Shown: in pieces, positions 43,383 to 51,582 of the stretch
Position numbering within the stretch: the stretch's first letter is position 1
How the letters are laid out: each line of letters begins with the position of its first letter
Assembly: GCA_044228685.1 (NCBI GenBank)
Contig: JBGAUL010000003.1
Coordinates: 124,001 to 188,000, forward strand
DNA: 64,000 nt
Reading direction: 5' to 3'
Source of the DNA: JBBATK01 sp044228685
Lineage (GTDB): Bacteria; Bacteroidota; Ignavibacteria; Kapaibacteriales; NICIL-2
Notes under the pieces: generated by a model
Seen by the model: the letters and a program-made list of their open reading frames with translations, nothing else
The model's database searches: none
Told to the model about the DNA's origin: nothing
Program-made: the position numbers and the translations under genes

Positions 43383-44746
43383 CACGCTTACTACTTCGAT
43401 TCACTGTAGCACTTTTCTGTGTTGGAGTTGCTTTTGCTGAAGACACATTGCGCTTCGATCAATTTATCGAAGCAGTACGTCGTGCGCATCCTCAGATGAA
43501 ATCAATCGAGTTTGAGCGTGATGCTGCAGAGGCAGATATGCTGCAGGCTAACGCGCCGTTCGATTTTTTGTTCAAAGCAAAGGCAGACTGGAAGCGCTTT
43601 GGTGACAAAGACAAGATCCAGTTTTTGGATGCCGGCGTTGAAGCTCCGCTAGCTACAGCTTTGGCTCCGCGATTGAGCGCATCGCTGCGTCAGTCGGATG
43701 GAAGCGGACTGAATCCGGAATCCAGCACAGGTGGTGAACCCGAGCTCAATCTGGGGATCACTCTTCCTCTGCTTCAAGGACTGCGTACCGACTCACGTCG
43801 CACCGCCCGTGAGAAAGCCATGCTCCGTCCTGAACTCGCATCAACCATCATCGACCAAGAGCGCAACTCCTTTCTACGAAGTGCTGCTCTACGCTACTGG
43901 GATTGGGTTGAGAACACAGAGAACTTGAACATCATGCGAGAGCTCATCACTCTTGCTGAAGAACGAGCACGTCAAATCATTCAGCGAGCAAGAGTCGGCG
44001 AAGTATCGGGAGCGGACACATTGGAGGCAATGCAGGAACTGGAGCGACGTCGCGGAGACTACTTGCGCATCGAACGAAGCGCAGAACAAAGTTCCATTGC
44101 TGCGCGCAGCTTGCTGTGGCGAGATGCTGATTTGAGCCTGCGCAAAGGAATTAGTCCGATGAGAATTCCCGAAGCAGAATCACTCACTGATACACAGCGC
44201 GCACAAGACCGACAAGAGGCACTTGGCAAGCGTCCGGAGGCACGACGAGTGCAATTACAAATCACACAGAACAATCTTGACCTTCGTCTATCGCGCGAGC
44301 AACAGCTCCCGCTCGTTGAGGCGCAGGGGCAGTTTCTGTATCGCAGCGAATCCAATTCCGGCAACGGTTTTAAACTTGGTTTAAGCCTATCGCATCCATT
44401 GTTGACGCGCGCTGCCAGCGCTCAAGAACAGCTTGCAGAGATTAACCTGCAACGTGCTTCGTTTCAACAGCAGATGATGCAACGTCAGATTCACGCCGAT
44501 ATTGATGATGCACTTTCGGCGATGCAACGAGCGGACCAACGGGTTGAGACTGCACAGCGAGAAGTCTATTACTCCGACCTTCTTCACAAAGCAGAACGTC
44601 AGAAATGGCAGAGTGGCGAATCCACCCTCATGCTCGTCAATCTGCGCGAGCGTGCATTAGGTGAGTCGCGCATGCGTCTGTGTACTGCTCGTGCGGATCA
44701 GCTTCGAGCACGCGCCTTGTATCGTTGGGCGACTGCGCAATGGTAG
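43379..44746 (+). CDS. TolC-family outer-membrane channel
   Basis: A 455-residue protein with a signal peptide (MTRLLLRFTVALFCVGVAFA), then the start of a TolC-type protein (LRFDQFIEAVRRAHPQMKSIEFERDAAEADML). Two internally similar halves with long coiled coils and short barrel strands follow (LNLGITLPLLQGL ... GFKLGLSLSHPLL). It is the third gene of the operon ABC-HlyD-TolC, which together span both membranes. A perfect palindromic terminator follows 45 bases later. Confidence 0.9.
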   Translation: MTRLLLRFTVALFCVGVAFAEDTLRFDQFIEAVRRAHPQMKSIEFERDAAEADMLQANAPFDFLFKAKADWKRFGDKDKIQFLDAGVEAPLATALAPRLSASLRQSDGSGLNPESSTGGEPELNLGITLPLLQGLRTDSRRTAREKAMLRPELASTIIDQERNSFLRSAALRYWDWVENTENLNIMRELITLAEERARQIIQRARVGEVSGADTLEAMQELERRRGDYLRIERSAEQSSIAARSLLWRDADLSLRKGISPMRIPEAESLTDTQRAQDRQEALGKRPEARRVQLQITQNNLDLRLSREQQLPLVEAQGQFLYRSESNSGNGFKLGLSLSHPLLTRAASAQEQLAEINLQRASFQQQMMQRQIHADIDDALSAMQRADQRVETAQREVYYSDLLHKAERQKWQSGESTLMLVNLRERALGESRMRLCTARADQLRARALYRWATAQW

Positions 44747-44791
44747 TTATTGGACGTGGACTGGAAACACATCCAAATAGACACTAATGCA

Positions 44792-44830
44792 AAGAGGGAA
44801 AAACATATGTTTTTCCCTCTTCTGTTTTTG
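44792..44830. terminator. Bidirectional terminator between TolC and porin genes
   Basis: A perfect 30-base palindrome (44792-44821; arms AAGAGGGAAAAACAT and its complement), followed by CTGTTTTTG. Stem with A/T-rich interior between convergent genes. Confidence 0.8.
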
Positions 44831-44852
44831 GCTTATGTGACTTAGAGTTTAA

Positions 44853-46025
44853 CTATCGCATCACGTAGAAAAATGTAATACGCGGAACAACGTCGGACTT
44901 ACGTTCAACGGCTACGGTGCGACGATCCTTGTAGCTATTAATCTCAATGTTCGGCATGATGCTAACAGTCGGGATTGGCTTGTATGTAAGTCCAACCACG
45001 ATGAGACTCTCCTGGTAATTGCGAGCAAGATCGGCGCCATAAGCATTTGCCGAGTTGAAGTTCGCATCGTTATTGAACATGTCGTAGCGAGCGAAGAAGG
45101 ACAACTTCTCACTGACGAAGTTCATTGGCACGGCAACAAAAGCTGACATGAATGCATCTTGATAATCGACAGCTTCGAATTTCGGAACGGTATCCGTTGT
45201 TGCGATACTGCGCTTTCCGGCATTCATTTCTGTGATTGTGCCATACTCAACACCAACGGTGAAGTCAGTTGTTTGGTAGGCTGCGAAACCGCGCCAGAGG
45301 AAGCGTCCAAGACGATTTCCGTTCTTGTCCAATTCACCATTACGATAATCAACGAAACCTTCAACGGTAAGCTTGCGATCGAGAAGACGTGCATAGAGTG
45401 AGCCATAGAATTCTTTCTCGCGTGATGCAAAGGCAGCAGCCGTGAAATCAGGCGCTTTTGTTCCGGTACCGTTACCGATCATCGCTTGATAACCGAAGTT
45501 ATCTGCAGCGTCGAACGAACCGGTGACCAATACACCGAAATCAGATGATGATGAGATTCCACGTGAGTCCAGGATTTCCTTTTCAACTGAGCGATAACCC
45601 CACGTACGTTCCGGGAAGCTAAAGATTGGTGTTGGAACCAAACCGATGTTTACGGTCATTGGAACTGACAGATTGAAAGGATTCTTCCATTCGAGATAAG
45701 CTTGCTTGAGAAAAGGAGCGTAGGAGTTGGTTGCGAGGATGCTTTTATCGTTTGCTTCGAGCAGGACGTGACCGGTCAGATCCGGTGACATTTTGTAGTC
45801 ATAACCAAAGTAGAGACGACGCAATTGGAATGCGTGGAAGTCTTTTTGAACCCCTGCGTACTGTCCCTTGCCCCAACCCGGAGCTTCACCGCCCATTTTG
45901 TAGAAATAATCACCGAAAAGAAGCGCCCAGGCGTTTCCGGATGGCTTGAATTCGTTGCGCTCTTGAGCAGAGGCCGAAAATGCCAGGACACAAGCGCTGA
46001 CAACGAGTACAGCAAGAGATTTCAT
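44853..46025 (-). CDS. Outer-membrane porin, OprO/OprP-like
   Basis: A 390-residue protein with a signal peptide (MKSLAVLVVSACVLAFSASA) and many amphipathic strands. Family features are FQLRRLYFGYDYKMSPDLTG near residue 67, LKQAYLEWKNPF near 105, and PERTWGYRSVEKEILDSRG near 140. It ends in an aromatic strand (RITFFYVMR). These match phosphate-selective porin-like proteins. Three 11-base-spaced TGTTAnCn repeats upstream look like a Pho box, in agreement with phosphate uptake. Pore selectivity itself cannot be read. It is a single gene with its own terminator. Confidence 0.82.
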   Translation of the reverse strand: MKSLAVLVVSACVLAFSASAQERNEFKPSGNAWALLFGDYFYKMGGEAPGWGKGQYAGVQKDFHAFQLRRLYFGYDYKMSPDLTGHVLLEANDKSILATNSYAPFLKQAYLEWKNPFNLSVPMTVNIGLVPTPIFSFPERTWGYRSVEKEILDSRGISSSSDFGVLVTGSFDAADNFGYQAMIGNGTGTKAPDFTAAAFASREKEFYGSLYARLLDRKLTVEGFVDYRNGELDKNGNRLGRFLWRGFAAYQTTDFTVGVEYGTITEMNAGKRSIATTDTVPKFEAVDYQDAFMSAFVAVPMNFVSEKLSFFARYDMFNNDANFNSANAYGADLARNYQESLIVVGLTYKPIPTVSIMPNIEINSYKDRRTVAVERKSDVVPRITFFYVMR

Positions 46026-46144
46026 AAAACCCCAAATATGTATGTGAAAAAGATCTGTCCATCACATTCCTATCAGCAACTCAAGCACTACACATTGGGA
46101 GTTACACCTGCGTCACTGCATGATTATCATCCTGTGAAGACATG

Positions 46145-46152
46145 TAAAATTA
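46145..46152 (-). promoter_or_regulatory. Candidate porin -7 box beside the Pho repeats
   Basis: TAATTTTA on the minus strand (one mismatch to TAnnTTTG), nine bases downstream of the repeats. PhoB-type sites replace the -35 element at this spacing. Confidence 0.4.
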
Positions 46153-46161
46153 TCCTTACAC

Positions 46162-46191
46162 TGTTAGCGTTGTGTTACCCAAATGTTACCC
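46162..46191 (-). promoter_or_regulatory. Pho-box-like triple direct repeat
   Basis: Plus-strand reading: TGTTAGCG (46162-46169), TGTTACCC (46173-46180), TGTTACCC (46184-46191), each separated by three bases, giving an 11-base period. This is the architecture of PhoB/SphR binding sites. It lies 137-166 bases upstream of the porin start. Confidence 0.55.
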
Positions 46192-46324
46192 GATGGTAAT
46201 ATTCGATTTGTAAGTCCGCAGCTATCGTTTTCTTGATTTGAGTCGGGTAGAAAAAGGTCGACAATCCAATAATTGTATCATATGTGCCCGTTTTGTCAGA
46301 AATCGACGGTATTTAGCGTAGAAA

Positions 46325-46340
46325 AGGTTGTAACCAACCT
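46325..46340. repeat. Short inverted repeat upstream of the large secreted protein
   Basis: AGGTTG-TAAC-CAACCT, perfect six-base arms with a four-base loop. Possible operator half of the rightward promoter region; could be chance. Confidence 0.3.
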
Positions 46341-46418
46341 CAACTCTTGTTGTTACTGTCTCTATACCAGAGTGCTAAGCCTACCCTAATCTCTGCCTGG
46401 GATTAAGCACAATGATCG

Positions 46419-46439
46419 AATCTGCATGGATTGCAGATT
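46419..46439 (+). repeat. Inverted repeat in probable 5' leader of the large secreted protein
   Basis: AATCTGCA-TGGAT-TGCAGATT, perfect eight-base arms with a five-base loop, 72 bases before the ATG. It could be an operator or an mRNA leader hairpin; there is no T run, so it is not a terminator. Confidence 0.4.
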
Positions 46440-46510
46440 GTTCCGTTACGAGTGTGGTCAAATTCAACATTGAAATCACTTTATTTCTCACTTTCACCAG
46501 GAGTTCCTCG

Positions 46511-48766
46511 ATGAAAATATTTCGTACTCTGACGGTTATGACATTGGCGTTGCTGATGTTGGCTATGAATCTCAAGGCCGACAACAACACACCCAATGCA
46601 CCAGGCGATTTTAGCGCCACCGGCACTCAAATAGCCGGAACGACCTTGTTCAATGTCACTTTGATGTGGCAAGGTTCCACTACAGATAACCAAGACAAAA
46701 AAGCCCTTGGATATCATGTCTACAAAGCAAACAAGGCAACTGAGGATCTTTCGCAGTTCGAAATGATTGCAACTGTAACGACACCACTTCAGGGCAATAC
46801 CTATCGTTACATCGTTGAGCGTCTTGCTCCAGGGACCTACACCTTCTTCATTCGCGCGTTCAACAACAATGGCGAAAGTGATAGAACGACCATCCGCACC
46901 GTAACTCTTGTAGTTAATAACGGCGGTGGCGGAGACAGCTTCCACTTCACCACAAACCCGGTCACAACGGTTGCGTTGGGCGGCAACTATCGTTACGAAG
47001 CGCGTGCTGTTCACTCAAATTCAGAGAAGAACTCACACATTCGTTATAAGCTTATCTCAGGTCCGGATGGCATGACCATCGACAGCATTACCGGCAACAT
47101 CAGCTGGACAGCTCCGAGTACAGCTAAGACAGTCACAGTTAAGATCCTTGCTTATCTCGACAATGACGATTCACAGAAGACAGATCAATCATGGACAATT
47201 CGAGTTGGTGGCGATAATAACGGTGGTGGCGGAACAACAGATCGTGGTTGCGCACAACTCCATGGTAGCGTGCATGACACCAGTGGCAACATCATGAACG
47301 GCACAGTAACAGCCTACATGATCAACTCCAATGGTCAACTCCAAAACGGCATGTTCACAGCGAAGCTGGTGAATGGTCAGTTTACAATTTCAGTTCCTGC
47401 AGGCACCTATGTATTGCGCACACAAGGCGAAGCGTATCAGAATGAGTGGTTTGAGCATCAGCGCGAACCAGCTAACGCACAACAATTCACTATTGCGTGT
47501 GGTGATACTGTAGAAGTCAATTTCAACGTTACTCCTCTGCCACAAGAGCACAAGTTTGTTGTAAGTGGACGCTTGACAGACGCGAGCACAGGACAAGGTA
47601 TTGCGGGCGTTGTGTATTTCTACCGCATGGTGAATGGCATGCCTGCAGGCGACCCAATCGTTGCACGTACAAATGGTGATGGTGCATATGAGATTCAACT
47701 CTCAGATCGCTACTCATACATCGCACAAGGTCTTGCAAACAGTCATGACTTCTTGCCGATCTATTTCGACAACGTTGCGACGCCAACCCAAGCAACCGTG
47801 CTGACATTGACAGGCAATTTGACAAACATCAACTTCGCACTGCCACACAAGCAATCATACAACAACAGCCTTAGTGGTCAGATGGTTGATTCAGCAGGCA
47901 CCGGTGTCCCGGGTCGTGTAACAGCCTACCTCATCGTCAGCCGTGGCAACGAAAGTGCTCTTGAGCGCATTCGCACAGTCGAGACAGACGCAAGTGGCAA
48001 CTACACAATCAGCAACCTCATTCCTGGCAGCTATGTAATCCTCGGAATTCCAAATGCTCGTCCATTTGTTCCTGGCTACTTCAAAGAAAACGACTACTCA
48101 GTATTCCGTTGGGCTAACGCAAGTCAAGTAACCGTTACTGAAACATCTTCAACCGGTTCACTGATCATCAAACTTCATGTTGGTGAAGGACGTCGCGGAA
48201 TCATCCGTATCCACGGTCATGTTGAACACCACGGTGGCATTGCCAAGTCAAACGGTTCAATTCAAGCAGTCGCTCCAGTATCAGGTGCACTCGTGGTTGT
48301 CGTCGACAACAACGGTAAAGCAGTTGATTTCGCATTCAGCGCTCCTGATGGATCATATGATATCAGCAACGTTGCTTTGGGTTCCAACACCGTTATTTCT
48401 GACAAGCCGGGATTTGTAGCAAGCACCCAAACACTGACCTTTACATCGGCAAACTATAATGTCACAAACGACATTTCAATGGATGCTTTGGTGTCAAGCG
48501 TTGCTGAAGAGCTTACAAGTGATGCAGTGCTTTCACCGAACCCAACAGGCGACGTTTTGAATCTTCGTTTCACAGCTCCGGCAGTTTTGGCTAACATCAG
48601 CGTGGTCAATTCTCTGGGTGCCGTCATGACAAGCTTCGAACAACAACTTGTGGCAGGTGAGAACATCCTGAGCCTCAACGCAAGCGCTTACCCGGTAGGC
48701 GGCTACGTTCTCAGAATCAATTCAGCCCAAGCTTCTAGCAGCATCAAGTTCGTCGTTTCTCGCTAA
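46511..48766 (+). CDS. Large secreted multidomain protein with T9SS sorting domain
   Basis: The ATG at 46511 has an SD (AGGAG, eight bases away) and starts a signal peptide (MKIFRTLTVMTLALLMLAMN), giving 751 residues. In order: an FN3-like domain (~28-140), a GGGG linker, a cadherin/Ig-like domain (~150-235), another GGGG linker, and four carboxypeptidase-regulatory-like beta domains (~245-665, each with patterns such as GSVHDTSGNIMNG, GRLTDASTGQGIAG, GQMVDSAGTGVPG). A T9SS type A sorting domain closes it (VLSPNPTGDVLNLRF ... YPVGGYVLRIN). It is probably a surface adhesin or matrix protein. Confidence 0.82.
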   Translation: MKIFRTLTVMTLALLMLAMNLKADNNTPNAPGDFSATGTQIAGTTLFNVTLMWQGSTTDNQDKKALGYHVYKANKATEDLSQFEMIATVTTPLQGNTYRYIVERLAPGTYTFFIRAFNNNGESDRTTIRTVTLVVNNGGGGDSFHFTTNPVTTVALGGNYRYEARAVHSNSEKNSHIRYKLISGPDGMTIDSITGNISWTAPSTAKTVTVKILAYLDNDDSQKTDQSWTIRVGGDNNGGGGTTDRGCAQLHGSVHDTSGNIMNGTVTAYMINSNGQLQNGMFTAKLVNGQFTISVPAGTYVLRTQGEAYQNEWFEHQREPANAQQFTIACGDTVEVNFNVTPLPQEHKFVVSGRLTDASTGQGIAGVVYFYRMVNGMPAGDPIVARTNGDGAYEIQLSDRYSYIAQGLANSHDFLPIYFDNVATPTQATVLTLTGNLTNINFALPHKQSYNNSLSGQMVDSAGTGVPGRVTAYLIVSRGNESALERIRTVETDASGNYTISNLIPGSYVILGIPNARPFVPGYFKENDYSVFRWANASQVTVTETSSTGSLIIKLHVGEGRRGIIRIHGHVEHHGGIAKSNGSIQAVAPVSGALVVVVDNNGKAVDFAFSAPDGSYDISNVALGSNTVISDKPGFVASTQTLTFTSANYNVTNDISMDALVSSVAEELTSDAVLSPNPTGDVLNLRFTAPAVLANISVVNSLGAVMTSFEQQLVAGENILSLNASAYPVGGYVLRINSAQASSSIKFVVSR

Positions 48767-48810
48767 AAAGCCTAAAAAGCGACGGTTTCGAGTGCAATTC
48801 AGTCAAAAAA

Positions 48811-48841
48811 AGCCCGTCGGCTCCGGTCGATGGGCTTTTCT
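48811..48841 (+). terminator. Terminator after the large secreted protein
   Basis: AGCCCGTCG, seven-base loop, TCGATGGGCT (one G-T pair) followed by TTTTC. It lies 44 bases past the stop codon; an A run on its left side could allow use from both directions. Confidence 0.75.
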
Positions 48842-48900
48842 TTAACATTCAATCTCGGGGTCATTAGCCTGAGCTCAGCCCAATTCAGCATTTTCACTCA

Positions 48901-48930
48901 TTGCGGACGTGGAAAAAACACCTAAATTTG
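48901..48930 (+). promoter_or_regulatory. Promoter of the unknown gene-rpsU operon
   Basis: TTG (48901-48903), exactly 19 bases, then TAAATTTG (48923-48930), a full match to the Bacteroidota consensus. It lies 36 bases before the ATG at 48967. Confidence 0.75.
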
Positions 48931-48966
48931 TAGTCCGTACATACTTAACACCCCGAAAGGCGCCGT

Positions 48967-49386
48967 ATGGCAGAAGAAGTTGAAAAGAAAGAGAAGAAGC
49001 GTACACGCAAAGCGAAGTACATTACCATTTACTCGCCCTTCCTCATGCGCGAAACAAAGCATGAGTTGATTGGTGAGCCGATGGAGCAAGAAACCGGTCG
49101 TATGCAATGGGCTCGTTGCACAGTGAGTCACCACTCACAGCTCATCAATCTCGATGCTGTTCAAGCACAACAAGAAAAGAATAAGACTTTCGACATTCGC
49201 ATTTCACGCGAAGACTCAAAGCAGTATTCACCAAAGAAGGTGTTTGATGTAGGCGATGTGATTTATCACAAGATGTGGGACGATGTCGGCATCGTTCGCG
49301 CAAAAGAAGTAATGACAAACGGCGGCAACGCTATCGTTGTCTTGTTTGAGAAGAGCAAAGAAAAACGTCTAGTAGAAAATTTATAA
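48967..49386 (+). CDS. Unknown small basic protein, co-transcribed with rpsU
   Basis: This 139-residue protein has a Lys/Glu-rich start (VEKKEKKRTRKAKY), a central region QWARCTVSHHSQLINLD, and a C-terminal ~50-residue module: VGDVIYHKMWDDVGIVRAKE and AIVVLFEKSKEKRLVENL. The module resembles the CarD- or UvrD-tail-like SH3 folds (H-x-x-x-G-x-G-x-V, then a beta pair ending KRL). A nucleic-acid or RNA-polymerase contact is possible but unproven. It is 25 bases upstream of rpsU under one promoter. The family is not recognised. Confidence 0.65.
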   Translation: MAEEVEKKEKKRTRKAKYITIYSPFLMRETKHELIGEPMEQETGRMQWARCTVSHHSQLINLDAVQAQQEKNKTFDIRISREDSKQYSPKKVFDVGDVIYHKMWDDVGIVRAKEVMTNGGNAIVVLFEKSKEKRLVENL

Positions 49387-49411
49387 TAACCACTTCATTG
49401 AGGAACAGTCT

Positions 49412-49606
49412 GTGATCGGAGTAACGATACAAGGAAACGAATCCATCGACCGCGCTTTGCGCCGTTTCAAGAAAAAATATGAGCGCAGCGGTGTGCTTCG
49501 CGAGTTCAAAGCCCGCGCATTTTTTGTTAAGCCGTCAGTTGACCGTCGTATGGCACACATGAAAGCCATCCGTCGTCAACAACGCTTGCAGATGGAACAA
49601 GAGTAA
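49412..49606 (+). CDS. rpsU: 30S ribosomal protein S21
   Basis: A 64-residue basic protein starting at GTG: IGVTIQGNESIDRALRRFKK, then SGVLREFKARAFFVKPSVDR, and a basic C-terminus. This is S21, which sits near the anti-SD end of 16S rRNA. The GTG is the only suitable start. It is followed by a clear terminator at 49665. Confidence 0.95.
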   Translation: MIGVTIQGNESIDRALRRFKKKYERSGVLREFKARAFFVKPSVDRRMAHMKAIRRQQRLQMEQE

Positions 49607-49664
49607 AACGCAGGCGGCTTCGACCGGACATTTCCTCCGGGTACGGCACAGTCTTTGCAATCGT

Positions 49665-49700
49665 AAAGCAGGTATCAGCAAATGATGCCTGCTTTTCGTG
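49665..49700 (+). terminator. rpsU terminator
   Basis: AAAGCAGGTATCA, five-base loop, TGATGCCTGCTTT (one G-T pair) followed by TCGTGTTTTT. Thirteen-pair stem. It also rules out a GTG at 49698 as the start of the next gene. Confidence 0.85.
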
Positions 49701-49733
49701 TTTTTAACTGAAACGGTGCAAAGCCAAAACGCC

Positions 49734-50723
49734 ATGACCCAGAGCAGCCAAAACCAGGCACGTATCGGTGTCTCTATGATTGTCAAAGACGCCGAAAACA
49801 GCGTCGAAAACGCCATTGCGTCTGCAAAGCTGCTTTCGCGACACATCGTTGTAGTCGATACCGGCTCCACCGACGCAACCCCCGTCCGCGCTGCCCGAAG
49901 CGGCGCAGAGCTCTACTTCCGTCAATGGACAAACGACTTCTCAGAAGCCCGAAACACCGCCATCAAACACATGCGCAGCGATTGGGTTTTGGTCCTCGAT
50001 GCAGATGAGCGTGTGGACGAAGAGTCTATTGAAGACATGGACGAACTGCTCTCGGATCCATCAATCGGCGGACTCCGCATTCGCATCATCAATGCCTTAG
50101 GCGAGGGAAATTCAACCTTCAGTGAGCACTACTATACCAGACTCTTTCGCAATCATCCTCAGATTCGTTTTCGCGGCGAGATTCACGAGCAGATTGCTGA
50201 CTCTATCAAAGAAGCGGGATTGCGTATCGCTGATTGCAACCTGCGCATCATACACGATGGCTATCGTCAAGTAAACAGTTCAAAGAACGAACGTAACACA
50301 ATCATGCTCAAGAGTCAGTTGGAGAAGAATCCTTCTGACGTCTGGACGCAGTATCACTTGGGTCTAACTCGCTTTAGCGCCGGATCACTGGACGAAGCCT
50401 ATTCGATTCTGATGCCGCTGCGTAATTCAATGGAGCTCAGTCAAGATCAAAAAGAAATGGCGTGCATTCGTTGTGCGCAGGCTTGCTTGGCAAAAGATGA
50501 TTATATGCAAGTCGAAGAGCTGTTGGCCTTTCAGAGTCAGGATGTTGCGCGCGAAGGACTACGACTCTACATCCTCGGTGCTGCACAGTGCACCAAACAC
50601 AACTTTGCCGAAGCCTTACGCTACTTCGTCAATGCACGCTCATCGGGCTCGCAACTCGTTGATCAGGAATTCCTCAGCAATACCATTTCGCAACTCAGCT
50701 CTATCGTAGAAAATCGTCGCTAA
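49734..50723 (+). CDS. Family 2 glycosyltransferase with TPR-like tail
   Basis: The ATG at 49734 gives 329 residues. The GT2 domain covers residues ~8-230: RIGVSMIVKDAENSV, IVVVDTGSTDATPV, and the DxD-type motif WVLVLDADERVDEE near residue 90. A C-terminal helical part (~220-329, WTQYHLGLTRFSAGSLDEAYSIL, FAEALRYFVNA) reads as TPR repeats. Related bacterial proteins (SunS/SPBc2-like) glycosylate proteins or peptides, but the acceptor here is unknown. It stands alone between rpsU and the glutathione peroxidase gene. Confidence 0.82.
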   Translation: MTQSSQNQARIGVSMIVKDAENSVENAIASAKLLSRHIVVVDTGSTDATPVRAARSGAELYFRQWTNDFSEARNTAIKHMRSDWVLVLDADERVDEESIEDMDELLSDPSIGGLRIRIINALGEGNSTFSEHYYTRLFRNHPQIRFRGEIHEQIADSIKEAGLRIADCNLRIIHDGYRQVNSSKNERNTIMLKSQLEKNPSDVWTQYHLGLTRFSAGSLDEAYSILMPLRNSMELSQDQKEMACIRCAQACLAKDDYMQVEELLAFQSQDVAREGLRLYILGAAQCTKHNFAEALRYFVNARSSGSQLVDQEFLSNTISQLSSIVENRR

Positions 50724-50795
50724 GATCCCACAACACACAATAATTGCATCGCATTCCCGTACATTGCAATCTGTTAGAACAATACTGTTGTTTCT

Positions 50796-51353
50796 ATGAA
50801 ACTATTTGCATCGATACTTGTGTTTGTTGGACTAAGCTCACTAATGGCAATGAATGTACGGATAGCTTCGACGGTTCACGAATTCAAAATGAAGACCATT
50901 GACGGACAGGAACAGTCGCTGTCAGATTACAACGGCAAAGTTCTGCTCATTGTAAACGTCGCTTCAGAATGCGGCTACACGCCTCAGTACGAAGGACTTC
51001 AGAAACTCTACGAGAAGTACCACGACCGTGGTTTGGTTGTCATGGGCTTTCCTGCGAATAACTTCGGCGCGCAAGAGCCAGGCACGGATGCACAGATCAA
51101 GACCTTCTGCTCAACCAAATACCACGTCACTTTTCCAATGTTCTCGAAGATCTCAGTGCTCGGTGCTGACATTCATCCGCTCTATGCCTATCTGACCTCG
51201 CAACACAACGACAGCGCACCTGCCGGCGATGTTCATTGGAATTTTGAAAAGTTCTTGGTTGGCAAAGACGGCAAAGTCATCCAACGCTTCAAGCACAGAG
51301 TACCACCGGATGATCCGGAACTGATTAAGGCAATTGAGAATGCTTTGAAATAA
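50796..51353 (+). CDS. Glutathione peroxidase-family thiol peroxidase
   Basis: A 185-residue protein with an N-terminal signal or anchor (MKLFASILVFVGLSSLMAMN), then the GPx domain: VNVASECGYTPQYEGL with the peroxidatic Cys near residue 54, FPANNFGAQEPG near 91, and VHWNFEKFLVGKDGKV with the catalytic Trp/Asn near 149. It uses Cys, not selenocysteine, so thioredoxin is the likely reductant. The signal places it in the periplasm, unlike cytoplasmic BtuE-type enzymes. It has its own terminator. Confidence 0.9.
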   Translation: MKLFASILVFVGLSSLMAMNVRIASTVHEFKMKTIDGQEQSLSDYNGKVLLIVNVASECGYTPQYEGLQKLYEKYHDRGLVVMGFPANNFGAQEPGTDAQIKTFCSTKYHVTFPMFSKISVLGADIHPLYAYLTSQHNDSAPAGDVHWNFEKFLVGKDGKVIQRFKHRVPPDDPELIKAIENALK

Positions 51354-51417
51354 GGACAGCTGCGGTTTCTCTACTACAAAATGGTTGTAGTCGCGTGACC
51401 CTACAACTCGAAACAAT

Positions 51418-51470
51418 AAACTCCGCTCAACATCGATGCACACGCACGAGAGTTTGAGCGGAGTTTTTAT
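51418..51470 (+). terminator. Terminator after the glutathione peroxidase gene
   Basis: AAACTCCGCTCAA (51418-51430) pairs with TTGAGCGGAGTTT (51454-51466), followed by TT. A 13-pair stem with a 23-base loop. Confidence 0.7.
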
Positions 51471-51582
51471 TTGCGGTAGCAGCGATGTTGACTTCGCGTG
51501 CGAATATGCGCGCGCGTACACACGTGAGAATTCACGCGGTACGCTAACTCAGATTGCTTTGGTTATCGAGGAGAATCCCAGA

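Larger units (their letters stand above)
46026..46510. other. Long divergent regulatory region (porin / large secreted protein)
   Basis: This 485-base region has no gene. On the porin side it holds the Pho-box-like repeats and a possible -7 box. On the rightward side it has two short perfect inverted repeats (46325-46340 and 46419-46439) within 190 bases of the ATG. Between 46200 and 46320 nothing clear is seen. Confidence 0.6.

Noticed and set aside
45400..45800. Possible frame break in the porin gene, because strong secondary frames exist
   Set aside because: The main frame runs from signal peptide to aromatic end without stops; the other frames lack barrel patterns.
49698..49733. GTG at 49698 as start of the family 2 glycosyltransferase
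   Set aside because: It lies in the T-rich end of the rpsU terminator; the ATG at 49734 starts the conserved domain cleanly.
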